Position numbers and translations under genes: made by a program
In this document: positions 1 to 8,255 of the stretch, piece by piece
Layout: every line of letters starts with the position of its first letter
Position numbering within the stretch: the stretch's first letter is position 1
The notes under the pieces: model-generated
What the model was told of the DNA's origin: nothing
Database searches by the model: none
Seen by the model: only the letters and a program-made list of their open reading frames with translations
Source: Aestuariivita sp.
GTDB taxonomy: Bacteria; Pseudomonadota; Alphaproteobacteria; Rhodobacterales; Rhodobacteraceae
Direction of reading: 5' to 3'
Assembly (NCBI GenBank): GCA_026710045.1
Contig: JAPORU010000177.1
Coordinates: 1-44,050, forward strand
DNA length: 44,050 nt

Positions 1-2
1 TG

Positions 3-176
3 CAGCGGATCCGGTCCTTCGGTGCCGATGGGTTTTCCCGCAGGGTCGGAATCTCGATCATCGCCGCCAATCTCGTGCGTGTCGGACGCCTCCTCCGCGA
101 CAAGGAAAGGGCCCGTCTCGAACGCCAGCACCGACGCCGCGACGCCGCGCCCGTCATAATAATCCGCGTTTCCTGA
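3..176 (+). mobile_element. 3' end of a transposase gene (partial)
   Basis: The third frame is open from the window edge and reads 57 residues to a TGA at 174-176. It includes QRIRSFGADGFSRRVG and then IIAANLVRVGRLLRDKERAR, followed by an arginine-rich tail. This matches the C-terminal tail I know from IS5/ISNCY-type DDE transposases; the exact family cannot be fixed from this piece. The catalytic residues would lie to the left of the window. The stretch is clearly richer in G+C than everything after about position 215, which fits acquired DNA. Whether the element is intact cannot be judged. Confidence 0.6.
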
Positions 177-179
177 CAG

Positions 180-213
180 GGGGAGTCCGTCTCCTCAAAC
201 GGGGCGACTCCCC
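180..213. terminator. Hairpin at the transposase end (possible IS terminus or terminator)
   Basis: GGGGAGTC (180-187) pairs with GACTCCCC (206-213) across an 18-base loop. It begins four bases after the transposase stop codon. There is no T-run, so it may be part of the element's terminal repeat rather than a Rho-independent terminator. Confidence 0.4.
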
Positions 214-366
214 GCAGCTTCATATCGTGTCGAAAGGATCAATATTACGCCGGTTGTCAAGCCAAATATCCGATCAATCGTTGGTTTTGCACGACAGAAA
301 TCCGGCCGAAAGTCTTGCCATTCACGAAAAATGGGGGTTTTTTAACAGACACTAGCTATTCAAGAG

Positions 367-645
367 TTGGCCACTACGCTTCGCCCGACCTTTTCAAAAG
401 AGATGACTGCTCTCGTTCTCTTCGAGGATGGAACCGTTGAGAAAATGTCCTTCGGTCCTTATGCTCGACTGATGTCAACATGGTCGTTTATGCGTCTTCT
501 TGAACAATTGAATGTGATCGAGTCTGCACAGGATCTCTATGACCTTATTGAGGAAACGGGGCGTTCCCCACCCAAGAAACCGTTCGATTTGTTTGATCCC
601 TCTCATGAAGATTTTCATTCGAGCTATGATGTTTCAGAACCTTGA
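367..645 (+). CDS. Hypothetical protein, 92 aa
   Basis: I do not recognise this protein. It opens with TTG at 367; an in-frame ATG at 403 would give an 80-residue protein beginning MTALVLFEDGTVEKM. Neither start has a good ribosome binding site. The residue mix looks protein-like: a short hydrophobic strand at the start, an amphipathic middle (SFMRLLEQLNVIESAQDLYD) and an acidic tail, with no membrane segment or cysteine motif. It sits alone between the transposase remnant and the end of the leftward thioesterase-MATE operon. It could be a real orphan gene or cargo of the neighbouring element. Confidence 0.4.
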   Translation: MATTLRPTFSKEMTALVLFEDGTVEKMSFGPYARLMSTWSFMRLLEQLNVIESAQDLYDLIEETGRSPPKKPFDLFDPSHEDFHSSYDVSEP

Positions 646-730
646 CCCCATAGATTTATTCCAGAGTCCCTGTTAAAAGGAATCGACAACCGAACCTGTC
701 TATCCATTCGCCCGTCAAAGGATATCGCGT

Positions 731-886
731 TCAGAGAAGATCATGAGACACATCCAGATATCTTCCGAAGTGACAGATATCTTCCGAAGTGAGGACATAT
801 CCATTACGTCCTATTTCAAGCCGCAAACCACCGGCTTGTCGACGGGTGATCGTGAAGACCCGATCGCAAGAACGTTCAACCATCAT
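731..886 (-). CDS. Small ORF coupled to the MATE gene, 51 aa
   Basis: Its ATG (886-884) overlaps the MATE stop codon in an ATGATG junction, so translation would be coupled. The product is 51 residues and includes RVFTITRRQAGGLRLEIGRN and then NGYVLTSEDICHFGRYLD. I do not recognise it. An exact 19-bp tandem duplication (755-792) lies in its 3' third; because 19 is not a multiple of three, the duplication changes the reading frame of the C-terminus. Without it the ORF would end in a different tail. It may be a real small fourth gene of the operon, possibly damaged, or a chance reading. Confidence 0.35.
   Translation of the reverse strand: MMVERSCDRVFTITRRQAGGLRLEIGRNGYVLTSEDICHFGRYLDVSHDLL
755..792. 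repeat. Exact 19-bp tandem duplication
   Basis: CAGATATCTTCCGAAGTGA occurs at 755-773 and again, with no spacer, at 774-792. The copies are identical, which suggests a recent slippage or template-switch event or an assembly artefact. It falls inside the small ORF behind the MATE gene and shifts its frame. Confidence 0.9.
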
Positions 887-2208
887 CCAGCGGCACGTGC
901 CTCTATTCTTGGATAGCGCAGACCCAACGTAATCCCACGGACGAGGAAAGAAACCAGCAGCGCGCACCAAAGGCCATGATTACCAAAAAACGGATACAGA
1001 ACAGCCACCGATATCCAATAAATGACAAAACTAATGAACATCATGTTGCGCATATCGCGAGTCTGGGTTGCGCCAATAAATATTCCGTCAAACATCCAGG
1101 CCCAGACACCCAATATCGGAGCTAACAACATCCACAAAAAATAACTCTTGGCTGCGTCTCGGACAAGACTCGCTGTTGTCATCACGTCGATAAGATTATC
1201 ACCCCAGAAGAAAAATATCATCGACAAAATCCCTGCCACGAAAGCGCCCCAAGCGATTGTTATGAGTGCTCCACGACGCAGCACTCGGACATTACGGGCT
1301 CCAAGAGCCTGACCGGTCAAAGTTTCCGCAGCCATCGCGAAACCATCCAAGGCAAAAGCCGTGATGTAAACGAACTGAAGCAGAACTTGGTTGGCTGCCA
1401 AACTAACATCATCAAGATCAGCCGATATGAATATAAACGATACAAATATAACCTGCAGGAGGAAAGACCGAATAAGAATATCGATATTGACAACGGCCAT
1501 GTTGATCAGACGCTCCCAGTCGAAAATACGAGCCCAACGAAAAAACATGTTTCGCACAAGCGTATCTTGACAAAGGACGAGTCCAAGGAGTGCTCCCGAC
1601 CATTCCGCAATAAATGTTGCAAAAGCAACCCCTTCAACGCCCCAATCCAGGTCCAACACAAACCAGAGGTCCAACAGGATATTCAGCCCGTTCATCCATA
1701 CTTGAAGCAGCAACACAGCACGCGCGCGTTCATGCGCCAGCAACCAACCCGAAATCCCGTAAAGGGCAATGGCAGCCGGTGCCGACCAAATACGAATACC
1801 AAGATAGGACTTGGCAAGAGCCTCAACTTCGACGCTGCTCGGAGCAATGGCCAGTGACATCCAGAATAGGGGAACTTGTACCAGGATCAGCAACGCGCCA
1901 AATCCCAGACCCGCAATCAAAACACGGGCCAGAAGCGCTTCAACTTCCCGATCATCCTTTGCGCCCAGAGCTTGGCTGGTCAATCCGACCGTACCCATCC
2001 TCAGGAAGCCAAAGAACCAATAAATGGATGTCAAAATGATCGCACCCAACCCGACCGCTCCAATGGGGGCGACCTCACCCAACTGGCCAACAACACCCGT
2101 ATCAACGGCTCCCAATATCGGTACCGTCGCATTCGAAATAAGAATAGGTAATGCAATGTTGAGCACGCGCCGATGCGTGATCACTTCCATGCTGGACTTT
2201 GATTGCAT
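883..2208 (-). CDS. MATE family efflux transporter (DinF-like)
   Basis: This inner-membrane antiporter of the MATE family probably exports drugs or metabolites using an ion gradient; the substrate is unknown. At 441 residues it has the family's usual length and about twelve hydrophobic segments. The N-terminus reads NIALPILISNATVPILGAVD and then TGVVGQLG, the characteristic first-helix sequence of the DinF branch, and a second MatE-type repeat starts around residue 230. It is the third gene of a leftward operon: its ATG lies one base after the stop of the upstream thioesterase. An alternative start at 2190 (MEVITHRR) is equally possible because neither has a strong Shine-Dalgarno. Confidence in the family is high. 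Confidence 0.93.
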   Translation of the reverse strand: MQSKSSMEVITHRRVLNIALPILISNATVPILGAVDTGVVGQLGEVAPIGAVGLGAIILTSIYWFFGFLRMGTVGLTSQALGAKDDREVEALLARVLIAGLGFGALLILVQVPLFWMSLAIAPSSVEVEALAKSYLGIRIWSAPAAIALYGISGWLLAHERARAVLLLQVWMNGLNILLDLWFVLDLDWGVEGVAFATFIAEWSGALLGLVLCQDTLVRNMFFRWARIFDWERLINMAVVNIDILIRSFLLQVIFVSFIFISADLDDVSLAANQVLLQFVYITAFALDGFAMAAETLTGQALGARNVRVLRRGALITIAWGAFVAGILSMIFFFWGDNLIDVMTTASLVRDAAKSYFLWMLLAPILGVWAWMFDGIFIGATQTRDMRNMMFISFVIYWISVAVLYPFFGNHGLWCALLVSFLVRGITLGLRYPRIEARAAG

Positions 2209-2209
2209 C

Positions 2210-2725
2210 CTACATCGAAAAATGCGGCATCACGAAATGACACACGGCCTGCGCAAATAGCTTATTACGTCGATCCTGCCAGGCTTCGACATGAACGCTT
2301 GCGTAACGTCGTCCCAACCGGTTTACAATCGCACGTGCATAGGCATCCCGGGGCAAGCCCGGCCGAAGATAGTCAACGCTGAAATCAATCGTCTTCGGCA
2401 GTCGCGGCAACGTGTCACTGGACATCTTGTGGACATCAATTTCTCCGCTCTCGATATCATTCCACAGAAACGACCAACTCAATGTGATTATTGATGTTAT
2501 CTCCAGGAATGCAGCTGTTACACCTCCGTGAATGGCGGGAAGGGATGGATTACCGATCAGCTTTTCGTCAAATGGCAAGACACCGGTCAATTCGTCTCCC
2601 CGTCGATCGAACGTAACTCCAAGAAACTGAATGTAGGGTACGCCTTGGACCAGCGCATTGAGAGCGGAATCACGACGCTGTTTGACGACCTGAACCGACT
2701 CCGGACGTGATTGTCCCATTATCAT
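2210..2725 (-). CDS. PaaI-family hotdog thioesterase (second of a pair)
   Basis: This is a single hotdog-fold protein of 171 residues, the size of PaaI/YbgC-like acyl-CoA thioesterases, which hydrolyse acyl-CoA to free acid and CoA in the cytosol. The segment LIGNPSLPAIHGGVTAAFLE carries the HGG signature of the central helix, and VDYLRPGLPRDAYARAIVNR is the usual following strand. Its ATG overlaps the stop of the upstream thioesterase gene (ATGA, 2722-2725), and the MATE gene begins one base after its own stop, so the three genes are translationally coupled. The paralogue upstream suggests two subunits of a heteromer or different acyl preferences. The substrate is unknown. Confidence 0.88.
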   Translation of the reverse strand: MIMGQSRPESVQVVKQRRDSALNALVQGVPYIQFLGVTFDRRGDELTGVLPFDEKLIGNPSLPAIHGGVTAAFLEITSIITLSWSFLWNDIESGEIDVHKMSSDTLPRLPKTIDFSVDYLRPGLPRDAYARAIVNRLGRRYASVHVEAWQDRRNKLFAQAVCHFVMPHFSM

Positions 2726-3138
2726 CGCTCCACCGTAAATGCGCCCGATGCCGAGGCGACAGGACGAGTAAGGTCTTCGTCAAAGGTGGTTGCTCGAACA
2801 AATGCAACAGACCGCGTAACATGATAGCACTCCGCACGTGTCTGGATCGCCTCTTCGGGGGTTGCCGGACGCATATAGTCAATTCGCAGATCAATTGTGG
2901 CGGTACTCTTCGGTTCAGAAGAATGGCAAAGGACCGCCAATCCACAACATGTATCCATTAGAGCCGAAACAGCGCCTCCATGAATGACTCTGGACTGTGG
3001 GTCACCAATCAATCGCGGATCATAATCCAATGCGAGTTCAGCCGTGGCATCTCCGAGTGACATCAACCGCATACCAAGCGCTTTAAAATGCGGCATCACA
3101 TGCACAAAATCGCTGATCCACTGGGCATTTTTGATCAT
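2722..3138 (-). CDS. PaaI-family hotdog thioesterase (first of a pair)
   Basis: This is a hotdog thioesterase paralogous to the next gene downstream. The core reads DPRLIGDPQSRVIHGGAVSA and then LMDTCCGLAV; the HGG motif and the DTCCG helix are typical of PaaI proteins. I place the start at the ATG at 3138 (MIKNAQWISDF, 138 aa), because that matches the usual N-terminus of the family and has GAGAAG upstream. A GTG at 3204 would add 22 residues that look unlike the family. It heads the leftward thioesterase-thioesterase-MATE operon, with a 184-bp gap before the regulator gene further right. Substrate unknown. Confidence 0.85.
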   Translation of the reverse strand: MIKNAQWISDFVHVMPHFKALGMRLMSLGDATAELALDYDPRLIGDPQSRVIHGGAVSALMDTCCGLAVLCHSSEPKSTATIDLRIDYMRPATPEEAIQTRAECYHVTRSVAFVRATTFDEDLTRPVASASGAFTVER

Positions 3139-3394
3139 TGTAGTCGTACTTCTCGTGTCACGGACATCACAGACGATCAATAACGAATTTTGGTCGGCTA
3201 TCACAGGACATCATTAGCCTGTACACTCCTCAGAACTCGCATATCTCATTATATGGTTGGAACCATCATAGTCGGCTCAATTCACCATCTTGCCATCATA
3301 CAAACTTAACCACGCATGACATGACCCGCAAAAATGCGGAAGTTTCGCATCAAGCACGTTACAAGAAGGCTATCACGCCAAAAAGTCAAGTTTC

Positions 3395-4798
3395 CTAATT
3401 GTCATAACGTGTGGCACCGCGTCGACGGGTATCAATTGGATCTGTTAGAATGACGGCAGAGTGGGCTCGCTGATCACAATTTTTTCGGGGACAAATTCGA
3501 CAGTTGATTCCGATCGGTGTTATACGTGTATCCGCCAGTCCAATACCTTCCGCATAACCAATAGCGCCGACATGATCAAGGCTGCATCCCATTGCGATTG
3601 CCAACCTTAAGTCTTGCTCATGGCGTGATGTAACCGGTCGATCAACCGTACGGGAGAAAACAAAAAATCGGCTACGATCTGGCATCTCAACATATTGAGT
3701 ATCAATCTGTCCTGGGTTTCTGAAGGATGTATGAACATCAAGTCGCGGACAAGCTCCACCATATTCGGCAAGGTGAAAATCTGTAGCATTAAAGCGTTTC
3801 GTAACATTACCCGCTTTGTCGATTCTGAAGAAAAAGAATGGAACACCTTGAGCCCCGGGCCGCTGAAGCGTGGTCGCGCGATGACAAGCCTGCTCGAAAC
3901 TCACCCCAAATTGTGCGGAGAGGCGTGCAAAGTCATATTTTTTTTCCGTCGCCTGATCAAGAAAGGGCTGGTAAGGCATCAAGACCGCTGCTGCGAAGTA
4001 ATTTGCCAACTCAACTTTGCAGCGGGTTTTTCCATGACTATCAGACACTCCAGACGAAGATAGAATATGTTCAAGCGTTTCCCTTTGCTCAATTAATCCA
4101 CAAACATGCACCAATTGAAAGATGCGATTGGGATGATCTAACGCTTCACTCAGAATAACTTCCTTTTGAACCTCGTTATATTCGCGCAATGCCCCGGAAA
4201 GCCGCTCGACCGGCACAATGTGCACTCTGATTCCAAACTCATTGAGCAACCGGCTCTTCACCGCAGCATAGATGTCATCCGGCGCAACAACTTTTTGATT
4301 CCAAAATTTCTCGGCAGAGATTTCAAGTTCAGGAAAATAGTTTCTGCGATGACGGAAAAAAATGTGGACAGCCGCTTCCGGCGACAGCCTCGGCGCACCC
4401 AGTTCCGCTCCGCCCGCTTCGGCAACCGTCATCAATTGATCTGTTGCGGCAAGATACGCTCTGTGAAGCCGAAGAAAACAATTCGAAAATTCTGGGCTAT
4501 GCGACAATGCCGCACGCAATTGAGTTAAATCAGGTTTGTCTGAAACGAACAAGGGATCTTGCAGTGCTGCACGCAAATCCGCCAGTTTTGACGTGTCTTC
4601 ATCTTGAGCGATGTCACGCCAATCAACGCCATAAGCTTCAAGCAAATTCAGAAGAACCGGAACGGAAACACTTCGTTCGTTCTTCTCGAGAAGATTAACA
4701 TAGGAGGTGCTAATTCGCAACTTTTGAGCCATCTGGGCCTGTGTATCGCCGGATTTTTTCCGTAATTGCCGAAGCCGAGGGCCGATAAAGACTTTCAT
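3395..4798 (-). CDS. ScfR-type XRE regulator with ImmA/IrrE-like and DUF2083 domains
   Basis: This 467-residue transcription factor belongs to the group that includes RamB, MccR and PccR, which sense acyl-CoA status and control acetate, propionate or glyoxylate genes. An XRE helix-turn-helix fills residues about 5-60 (LRQLRKKSGDTQAQMAQKL). An ImmA/IrrE-like middle domain follows, but the metal site is degenerate: the expected HExxH is replaced by VHVCGLIE, so peptidase activity is unlikely. The C-terminus is a DUF2083 domain with the cysteine cluster CRICPRKNC near residue 433. It is divergent from mclA-mtkAB, which is probably its target. The paired TTTACAAA boxes 22 bp upstream of its start suggest autoregulation. 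Confidence 0.9.
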   Translation of the reverse strand: MKVFIGPRLRQLRKKSGDTQAQMAQKLRISTSYVNLLEKNERSVSVPVLLNLLEAYGVDWRDIAQDEDTSKLADLRAALQDPLFVSDKPDLTQLRAALSHSPEFSNCFLRLHRAYLAATDQLMTVAEAGGAELGAPRLSPEAAVHIFFRHRRNYFPELEISAEKFWNQKVVAPDDIYAAVKSRLLNEFGIRVHIVPVERLSGALREYNEVQKEVILSEALDHPNRIFQLVHVCGLIEQRETLEHILSSSGVSDSHGKTRCKVELANYFAAAVLMPYQPFLDQATEKKYDFARLSAQFGVSFEQACHRATTLQRPGAQGVPFFFFRIDKAGNVTKRFNATDFHLAEYGGACPRLDVHTSFRNPGQIDTQYVEMPDRSRFFVFSRTVDRPVTSRHEQDLRLAIAMGCSLDHVGAIGYAEGIGLADTRITPIGINCRICPRKNCDQRAHSAVILTDPIDTRRRGATRYDN

Positions 4799-5191
4799 AA
4801 AGGTGGAATAATGTATTATTTACAAATTTACAAATATAAATTTTGTGAATTTTTAACTTCACATTGGCACACGATTTGACTTTTGCACAACAATCCCATG
4901 CGTGTATCCACGAGCAGAATTTGAAGAAACGTCTCGATAAAAACGGAACACTCACAGTGTATTTTCGATCCGATCAAAATCTCTGAATTTATAAGGCGGC
5001 CATGCAAGAACCAATGGAAGATCGGCACGAACACGATTTCAGCAACCGAAATGTCTCATGCGCGAGCCAATGAACACATTCCACTCAGCCCCGGCGTTTA
5101 CGCCGTTCGAAGTTGGCCTGCATTGGGCGAATATAATCATCCGACACCCTCGGTAAAGATGGAATGATTTCCAGACAAGGCAACCAAAAAG
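4799..5191. promoter_or_regulatory. Divergent control region between the ScfR-type gene and mclA
   Basis: This gene-free stretch of 393 bp is AT-rich near the regulator. It holds the candidate operator (4820-4850) and a further related box, TTTTGCACAA, at 4881-4890. The half proximal to mclA shows no clear operator. An AAGG about 13 bases before the mclA ATG may be its ribosome binding site. Short ORFs here on the minus strand look like shadows. Confidence 0.6.
4820..4850. promoter_or_regulatory. Candidate ScfR-family operator: two abutting TTTACAAA boxes
   Basis: TTTACAAATTTACAAA (4820-4835) is two directly adjacent copies of an octamer differing by one base from TTTGCAAA, the half-site described for PccR and closely related to the RamB/MccR sites. 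A third, looser match, TTTTGTGAA (4842-4850), follows. The boxes lie just upstream of the regulator's own start codon, where binding would repress or tune its transcription. The match is seen in the sequence; the function is inferred. Confidence 0.5.
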
Positions 5192-6133
5192 ATGTCACAC
5201 ACATTATTTCCTCTTCTCCGGCAGCGATTGCAAAGATCCGAATTAGCCGTCCCGGCCTCGAATCCAACAATGATCGACAAAGCATCCGAAAGTGATGCCG
5301 ATTTTGTCTTCTTGGATCTCGAAGATGCCGTCGCTCCGCCGGAAAAGCCGAAAGCGCGAGAAAATGCCATCCAGGCACTAAACGATATCGATTGGTCCGC
5401 AAGAGGCAAAACCGTATCCGTACGAATAAATGGACTCGACACCCATTACATGTATCGTGACGTAGTCGATATTGTTGAGCAGGCGGGACATTATGTGGAT
5501 ACGTTATTGATACCGAAGGTCGGGGTGTCCGCTGATATATACATGGTGGAAGCCTTGATCAGTCAAATTGAGCAAGCGCACGGGATCACCGAATCGATCG
5601 GAATCGAGGCATTAATCGAAACTGCGCTCGGAATGGCAAATGTCAAAGAGATTGCCCAATTTGGCGGCCGCTTAGAAGCGTTGCACTTTGGAGTTGCGGA
5701 CTATGCGGCATCCATGAGAGCACGCACAACGAACATTGGTGGACTTAATCCAGAATATCCAGGGGATCAATGGCATGCATCGCTCAGTCGTATGGTCATG
5801 GTCTGCCGCGCCTTCGGGTTGCGTGCAATTGATGGACCATTTGGTGATTTCAGTGATCCCGATGGGTACCGGGCTGGGGCAAGGCGCGCAGCCGCTTTGG
5901 GATGTGAAGGTAAATGGGCGATTCACCCAGACCAGATCGCTCTTGCCAACCAGGTATTCAGTCCCCCCGATACAGAGGTAGCCAAGGCCTATCGAATTCT
6001 TGAGGAATTAAAAAAGGCTGAAGCCGCAGGTAAAGGTGCCGCATCACTGGATGGAAAGATGATCGATGCAGCCAGTGAAAAGATGGCCCGCAACATCATC
6101 GACATCGCGACAGCAATTGATGCCCGAACCTAA
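5192..6133 (+). CDS. mclA: L-malyl-CoA/beta-methylmalyl-CoA lyase (CitE-like)
   Basis: The enzyme reversibly cleaves malyl-CoA to acetyl-CoA and glyoxylate; many homologues also act on beta-methylmalyl-CoA. It is a cytosolic TIM-barrel protein of 313 residues, close to the length of Methylobacterium MclA, which it strongly resembles. Recognisable blocks are RSELAVPASNPTMIDKA near residue 15, the acidic FLDLEDAVAPP (40-50), VSVRINGLDTHYMYRDVVDI, the EALIETALGMANV strand that carries a metal-binding glutamate, GVADYAASMRART, and DGPFGDFSDPDGY. It is the first gene of mclA-mtkA-mtkB, 34 bp ahead of mtkA, and divergent from the ScfR-type regulator. A citrate-lyase role is excluded by the missing partners and the close match to MclA. 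Confidence 0.92.
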   Translation: MSHTLFPLLRQRLQRSELAVPASNPTMIDKASESDADFVFLDLEDAVAPPEKPKARENAIQALNDIDWSARGKTVSVRINGLDTHYMYRDVVDIVEQAGHYVDTLLIPKVGVSADIYMVEALISQIEQAHGITESIGIEALIETALGMANVKEIAQFGGRLEALHFGVADYAASMRARTTNIGGLNPEYPGDQWHASLSRMVMVCRAFGLRAIDGPFGDFSDPDGYRAGARRAAALGCEGKWAIHPDQIALANQVFSPPDTEVAKAYRILEELKKAEAAGKGAASLDGKMIDAASEKMARNIIDIATAIDART

Positions 6134-6167
6134 GTGTGTTGCGCAGGATCTTTGAATAGGGGCGAGT

Positions 6168-7334
6168 ATGAATATTCACGAATACCAGGCTAAGGAAATT
6201 ATCGCGCGTTTCGGGGTGCCAATTCCGGCGGGCGGATTGGCATGGTCCCCTGAGCAAGCAGCCTATCGTGCGCGAGAATTGGGCGATCCGCCGTATGTTG
6301 TCAAGGCGCAAATACATTCTGGAGGTCGCGGTGAAGCTGGTGGCATCAAGATCTGTAAATCGGATGACGAGGTTCAGAGGTTTGCGAAGTCATTATTCGG
6401 CAAAACCCTGCATACTAAGCAGACAGGTTCACAAGGGAAGGATATTTATCGAGTATGGGTCGAAGAAGCGACGGATATTACGAAGGAAATGTATCTTGGA
6501 TTTGTTTTAGACAGAAAGTCTGAGCGAATTATGATTGTGGCTTCAAGAGAGGGCGGTATTGAGATTGAAGAGTTGGCTGTCGAGCAGCCCGACACCTTGA
6601 TCCGGATGGTTATCGACCCCGCCGTTGGGCTTGTCGACTACCAGGCGAGAGAATTGGCTTTCAAATTAGGTTTGGACGGCATGCAAATAGGCCAGATGGT
6701 TACGGTCTTGAAGGCGTGCCACAGTGCCTATTCCGAGCTTGACGCCACGATGGTTGAAATCAATCCTCTCGTTATTACGGGGAAAGGCAATCTCTTGGCG
6801 CTGGATGCTAAAATGTCATTTGACACAAATGCGCTCTATCGACGTCCGGAAATTGCTGCGCTCCGTGATGCATCACAAGAAGACCCAAGAGAGGCAACGG
6901 CTTCAAATCACGGTTTGGCTTACGTTGGACTAGACGGGGATATCGGCTGCATCATTAATGGCGCTGGTCTGGCTATGGCAACGATGGACATGATAAAACT
7001 TGCAGGTGGAGAACCGGCGAATTTCCTGGACATTGGTGGTGGCGCAAGTCCAGAAAGAGTGTGTCAAGCATTCCGAACCGTGCTCTCGGACCAAAACGTG
7101 AAAGTCATTTTAGTCAACATTTTTGCTGGAATTAATCGTTGCGATTGGATCGCGAACGGTGTTGTACAGGCCTACCAGGAAATTGGGGTGAATATCCCTG
7201 TCGTCGTGCGATTGTCAGGTACAAACGTGATTGAAGGCAGACATATTTTGCAGGCGTCCGATTTACCGATTACGACTGCAGAAACCTTGGCCGAAGCAGC
7301 ACGTTCAGCTGTTGATGCTAAGTCTCAACTCTAG
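6168..7334 (+). CDS. mtkA: Malate-CoA ligase, beta subunit
   Basis: This is the ATP-grasp subunit of malate thiokinase, which with MtkB makes L-malyl-CoA from malate, CoA and ATP; the family resembles succinyl-CoA synthetase beta (SucC). At 388 residues it has full length. The N-terminus MNIHEYQAKEIIARFGVPIP begins the ATP-grasp fold; MVEINPLVIT and LALDAKMSFD are the metal/nucleotide segments. The C-terminal CoA-ligase domain contains CIINGAGLAMATMDMIKLAG and NIFAGINRCDWIANGV. The last block, with RCDW, is how I remember MtkA, and placement beside mclA supports malate over succinate. A GGGGCGAGT precedes the ATG. Confidence 0.88.
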   Translation: MNIHEYQAKEIIARFGVPIPAGGLAWSPEQAAYRARELGDPPYVVKAQIHSGGRGEAGGIKICKSDDEVQRFAKSLFGKTLHTKQTGSQGKDIYRVWVEEATDITKEMYLGFVLDRKSERIMIVASREGGIEIEELAVEQPDTLIRMVIDPAVGLVDYQARELAFKLGLDGMQIGQMVTVLKACHSAYSELDATMVEINPLVITGKGNLLALDAKMSFDTNALYRRPEIAALRDASQEDPREATASNHGLAYVGLDGDIGCIINGAGLAMATMDMIKLAGGEPANFLDIGGGASPERVCQAFRTVLSDQNVKVILVNIFAGINRCDWIANGVVQAYQEIGVNIPVVVRLSGTNVIEGRHILQASDLPITTAETLAEAARSAVDAKSQL

Positions 7335-7355
7335 TGCGTGAGAAGGGCGGCGTTT

Positions 7356-8255
7356 ATGGCCATTCTAATCGATGAAAATACGCGAGTGATTGTACAGGGA
7401 ATTTCCGGTCGTATCGGGCAGTTTCATACGCAAGAGATGATCGAAGCGGGTACAAAGGTCGTTGGAGGCGTCACACCAAATAAAGGTGGATCAACAGTCT
7501 TAAACCGTCCAATTTATAATACCGTACGGGATGCCGTTGAAAGCACGGGAGCTGAAGGGAGCCTGTTGTTCGTTCCCCCGGCCTTCGCAGCAGATGCGAT
7601 GATGGAAGCCGCAGATGCCGGAATCAAAACCTGCGTCTGCGTGGCAGACGGAATTCCCGCTCAAGACATGATGCGCGTAAAGAGATTTTTGCGCCGTTAT
7701 CCGAAAGAACGTAAAATGCGTTTGATTGGCCCAAATTGCGCTGGGATCATTTCACCCAATCGAGGCTTTATGGGCATAATGCCTCCCACAATTTACGCTC
7801 AAGGACGGGTTGGAATTGTCGGCCGTTCGGGAACTCTGGGTTATGAGGCTGCCAGTCAGATGAAGGCTTTAGGGATTGGTGTATCGACCTCTGTCGGCAT
7901 AGGCGGCGACCCGATAATTGGATCAAGTTTTCGCGATATACTGGAACTGTTTGAAGCGGATCCTGAGACAGATGCAATCATGATGATCGGAGAAATTGGT
8001 GGACCTCAGGAGGCCGAGGCTGCAACTTACGTCAAGGAGCACATGAGTAAACCGGTCGTAGCATTTATAGCGGGACTTTCGGCACCGAAGGGTCGGCAAA
8101 TGGGTCACGCAGGTGCGATTATTTCGGCCTTTGGTGAAAGCGCGCAGGAAAAAGTTGAAATTTTACAGGAAGTTGGCATAACCGTGGCCCCTCATCCGTC
8201 AGCGATGGGTGAAACAATGGCGGCTGTGTTGAAAGACCAAAAAATATCTGTTTGA
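7356..8255 (+). CDS. mtkB: Malate-CoA ligase, alpha subunit
   Basis: This is the CoA-binding, phosphohistidine-carrying subunit that pairs with MtkA. I start it at the ATG at 7356 ([18 protein letters not shown], 299 aa), which has AGAAGGGCGG upstream; a GTG at 7338 would add six residues. The Rossmann CoA-binding domain begins with [18 protein letters not shown], then GGVTPNKGG. The ligase domain shows [22 protein letters not shown] and [13 protein letters not shown]. The catalytic phosphohistidine is His251 in [11 protein letters not shown]. It follows mtkA by 21 bp and completes the operon. A succinyl-CoA synthetase alpha role is less likely because of mclA next door. Confidence 0.88.
   Translation: MAILIDENTRVIVQGISGRIGQFHTQEMIEAGTKVVGGVTPNKGGSTVLNRPIYNTVRDAVESTGAEGSLLFVPPAFAADAMMEAADAGIKTCVCVADGIPAQDMMRVKRFLRRYPKERKMRLIGPNCAGIISPNRGFMGIMPPTIYAQGRVGIVGRSGTLGYEAASQMKALGIGVSTSVGIGGDPIIGSSFRDILELFEADPETDAIMMIGEIGGPQEAEAATYVKEHMSKPVVAFIAGLSAPKGRQMGHAGAIISAFGESAQEKVEILQEVGITVAPHPSAMGETMAAVLKDQKISV

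Noticed and set aside
1387-2260. Several plus-strand frames inside the MATE gene
   Set aside because: They are antisense shadows of a clearly recognised membrane protein and have shadow-like composition.
3395-4798. Reading the ScfR-type protein as an ImmA/IrrE metallopeptidase or toxin-antitoxin part
   Set aside because: The HExxH motif is degenerate and the DUF2083 C-terminus marks the metabolic regulator family.
6168-8255. Reading mtkAB as succinyl-CoA synthetase sucCD
   Set aside because: The RCDW block and the operon with malyl-CoA lyase fit malate-CoA ligase; sucCD would normally lie with sucAB or mdh.
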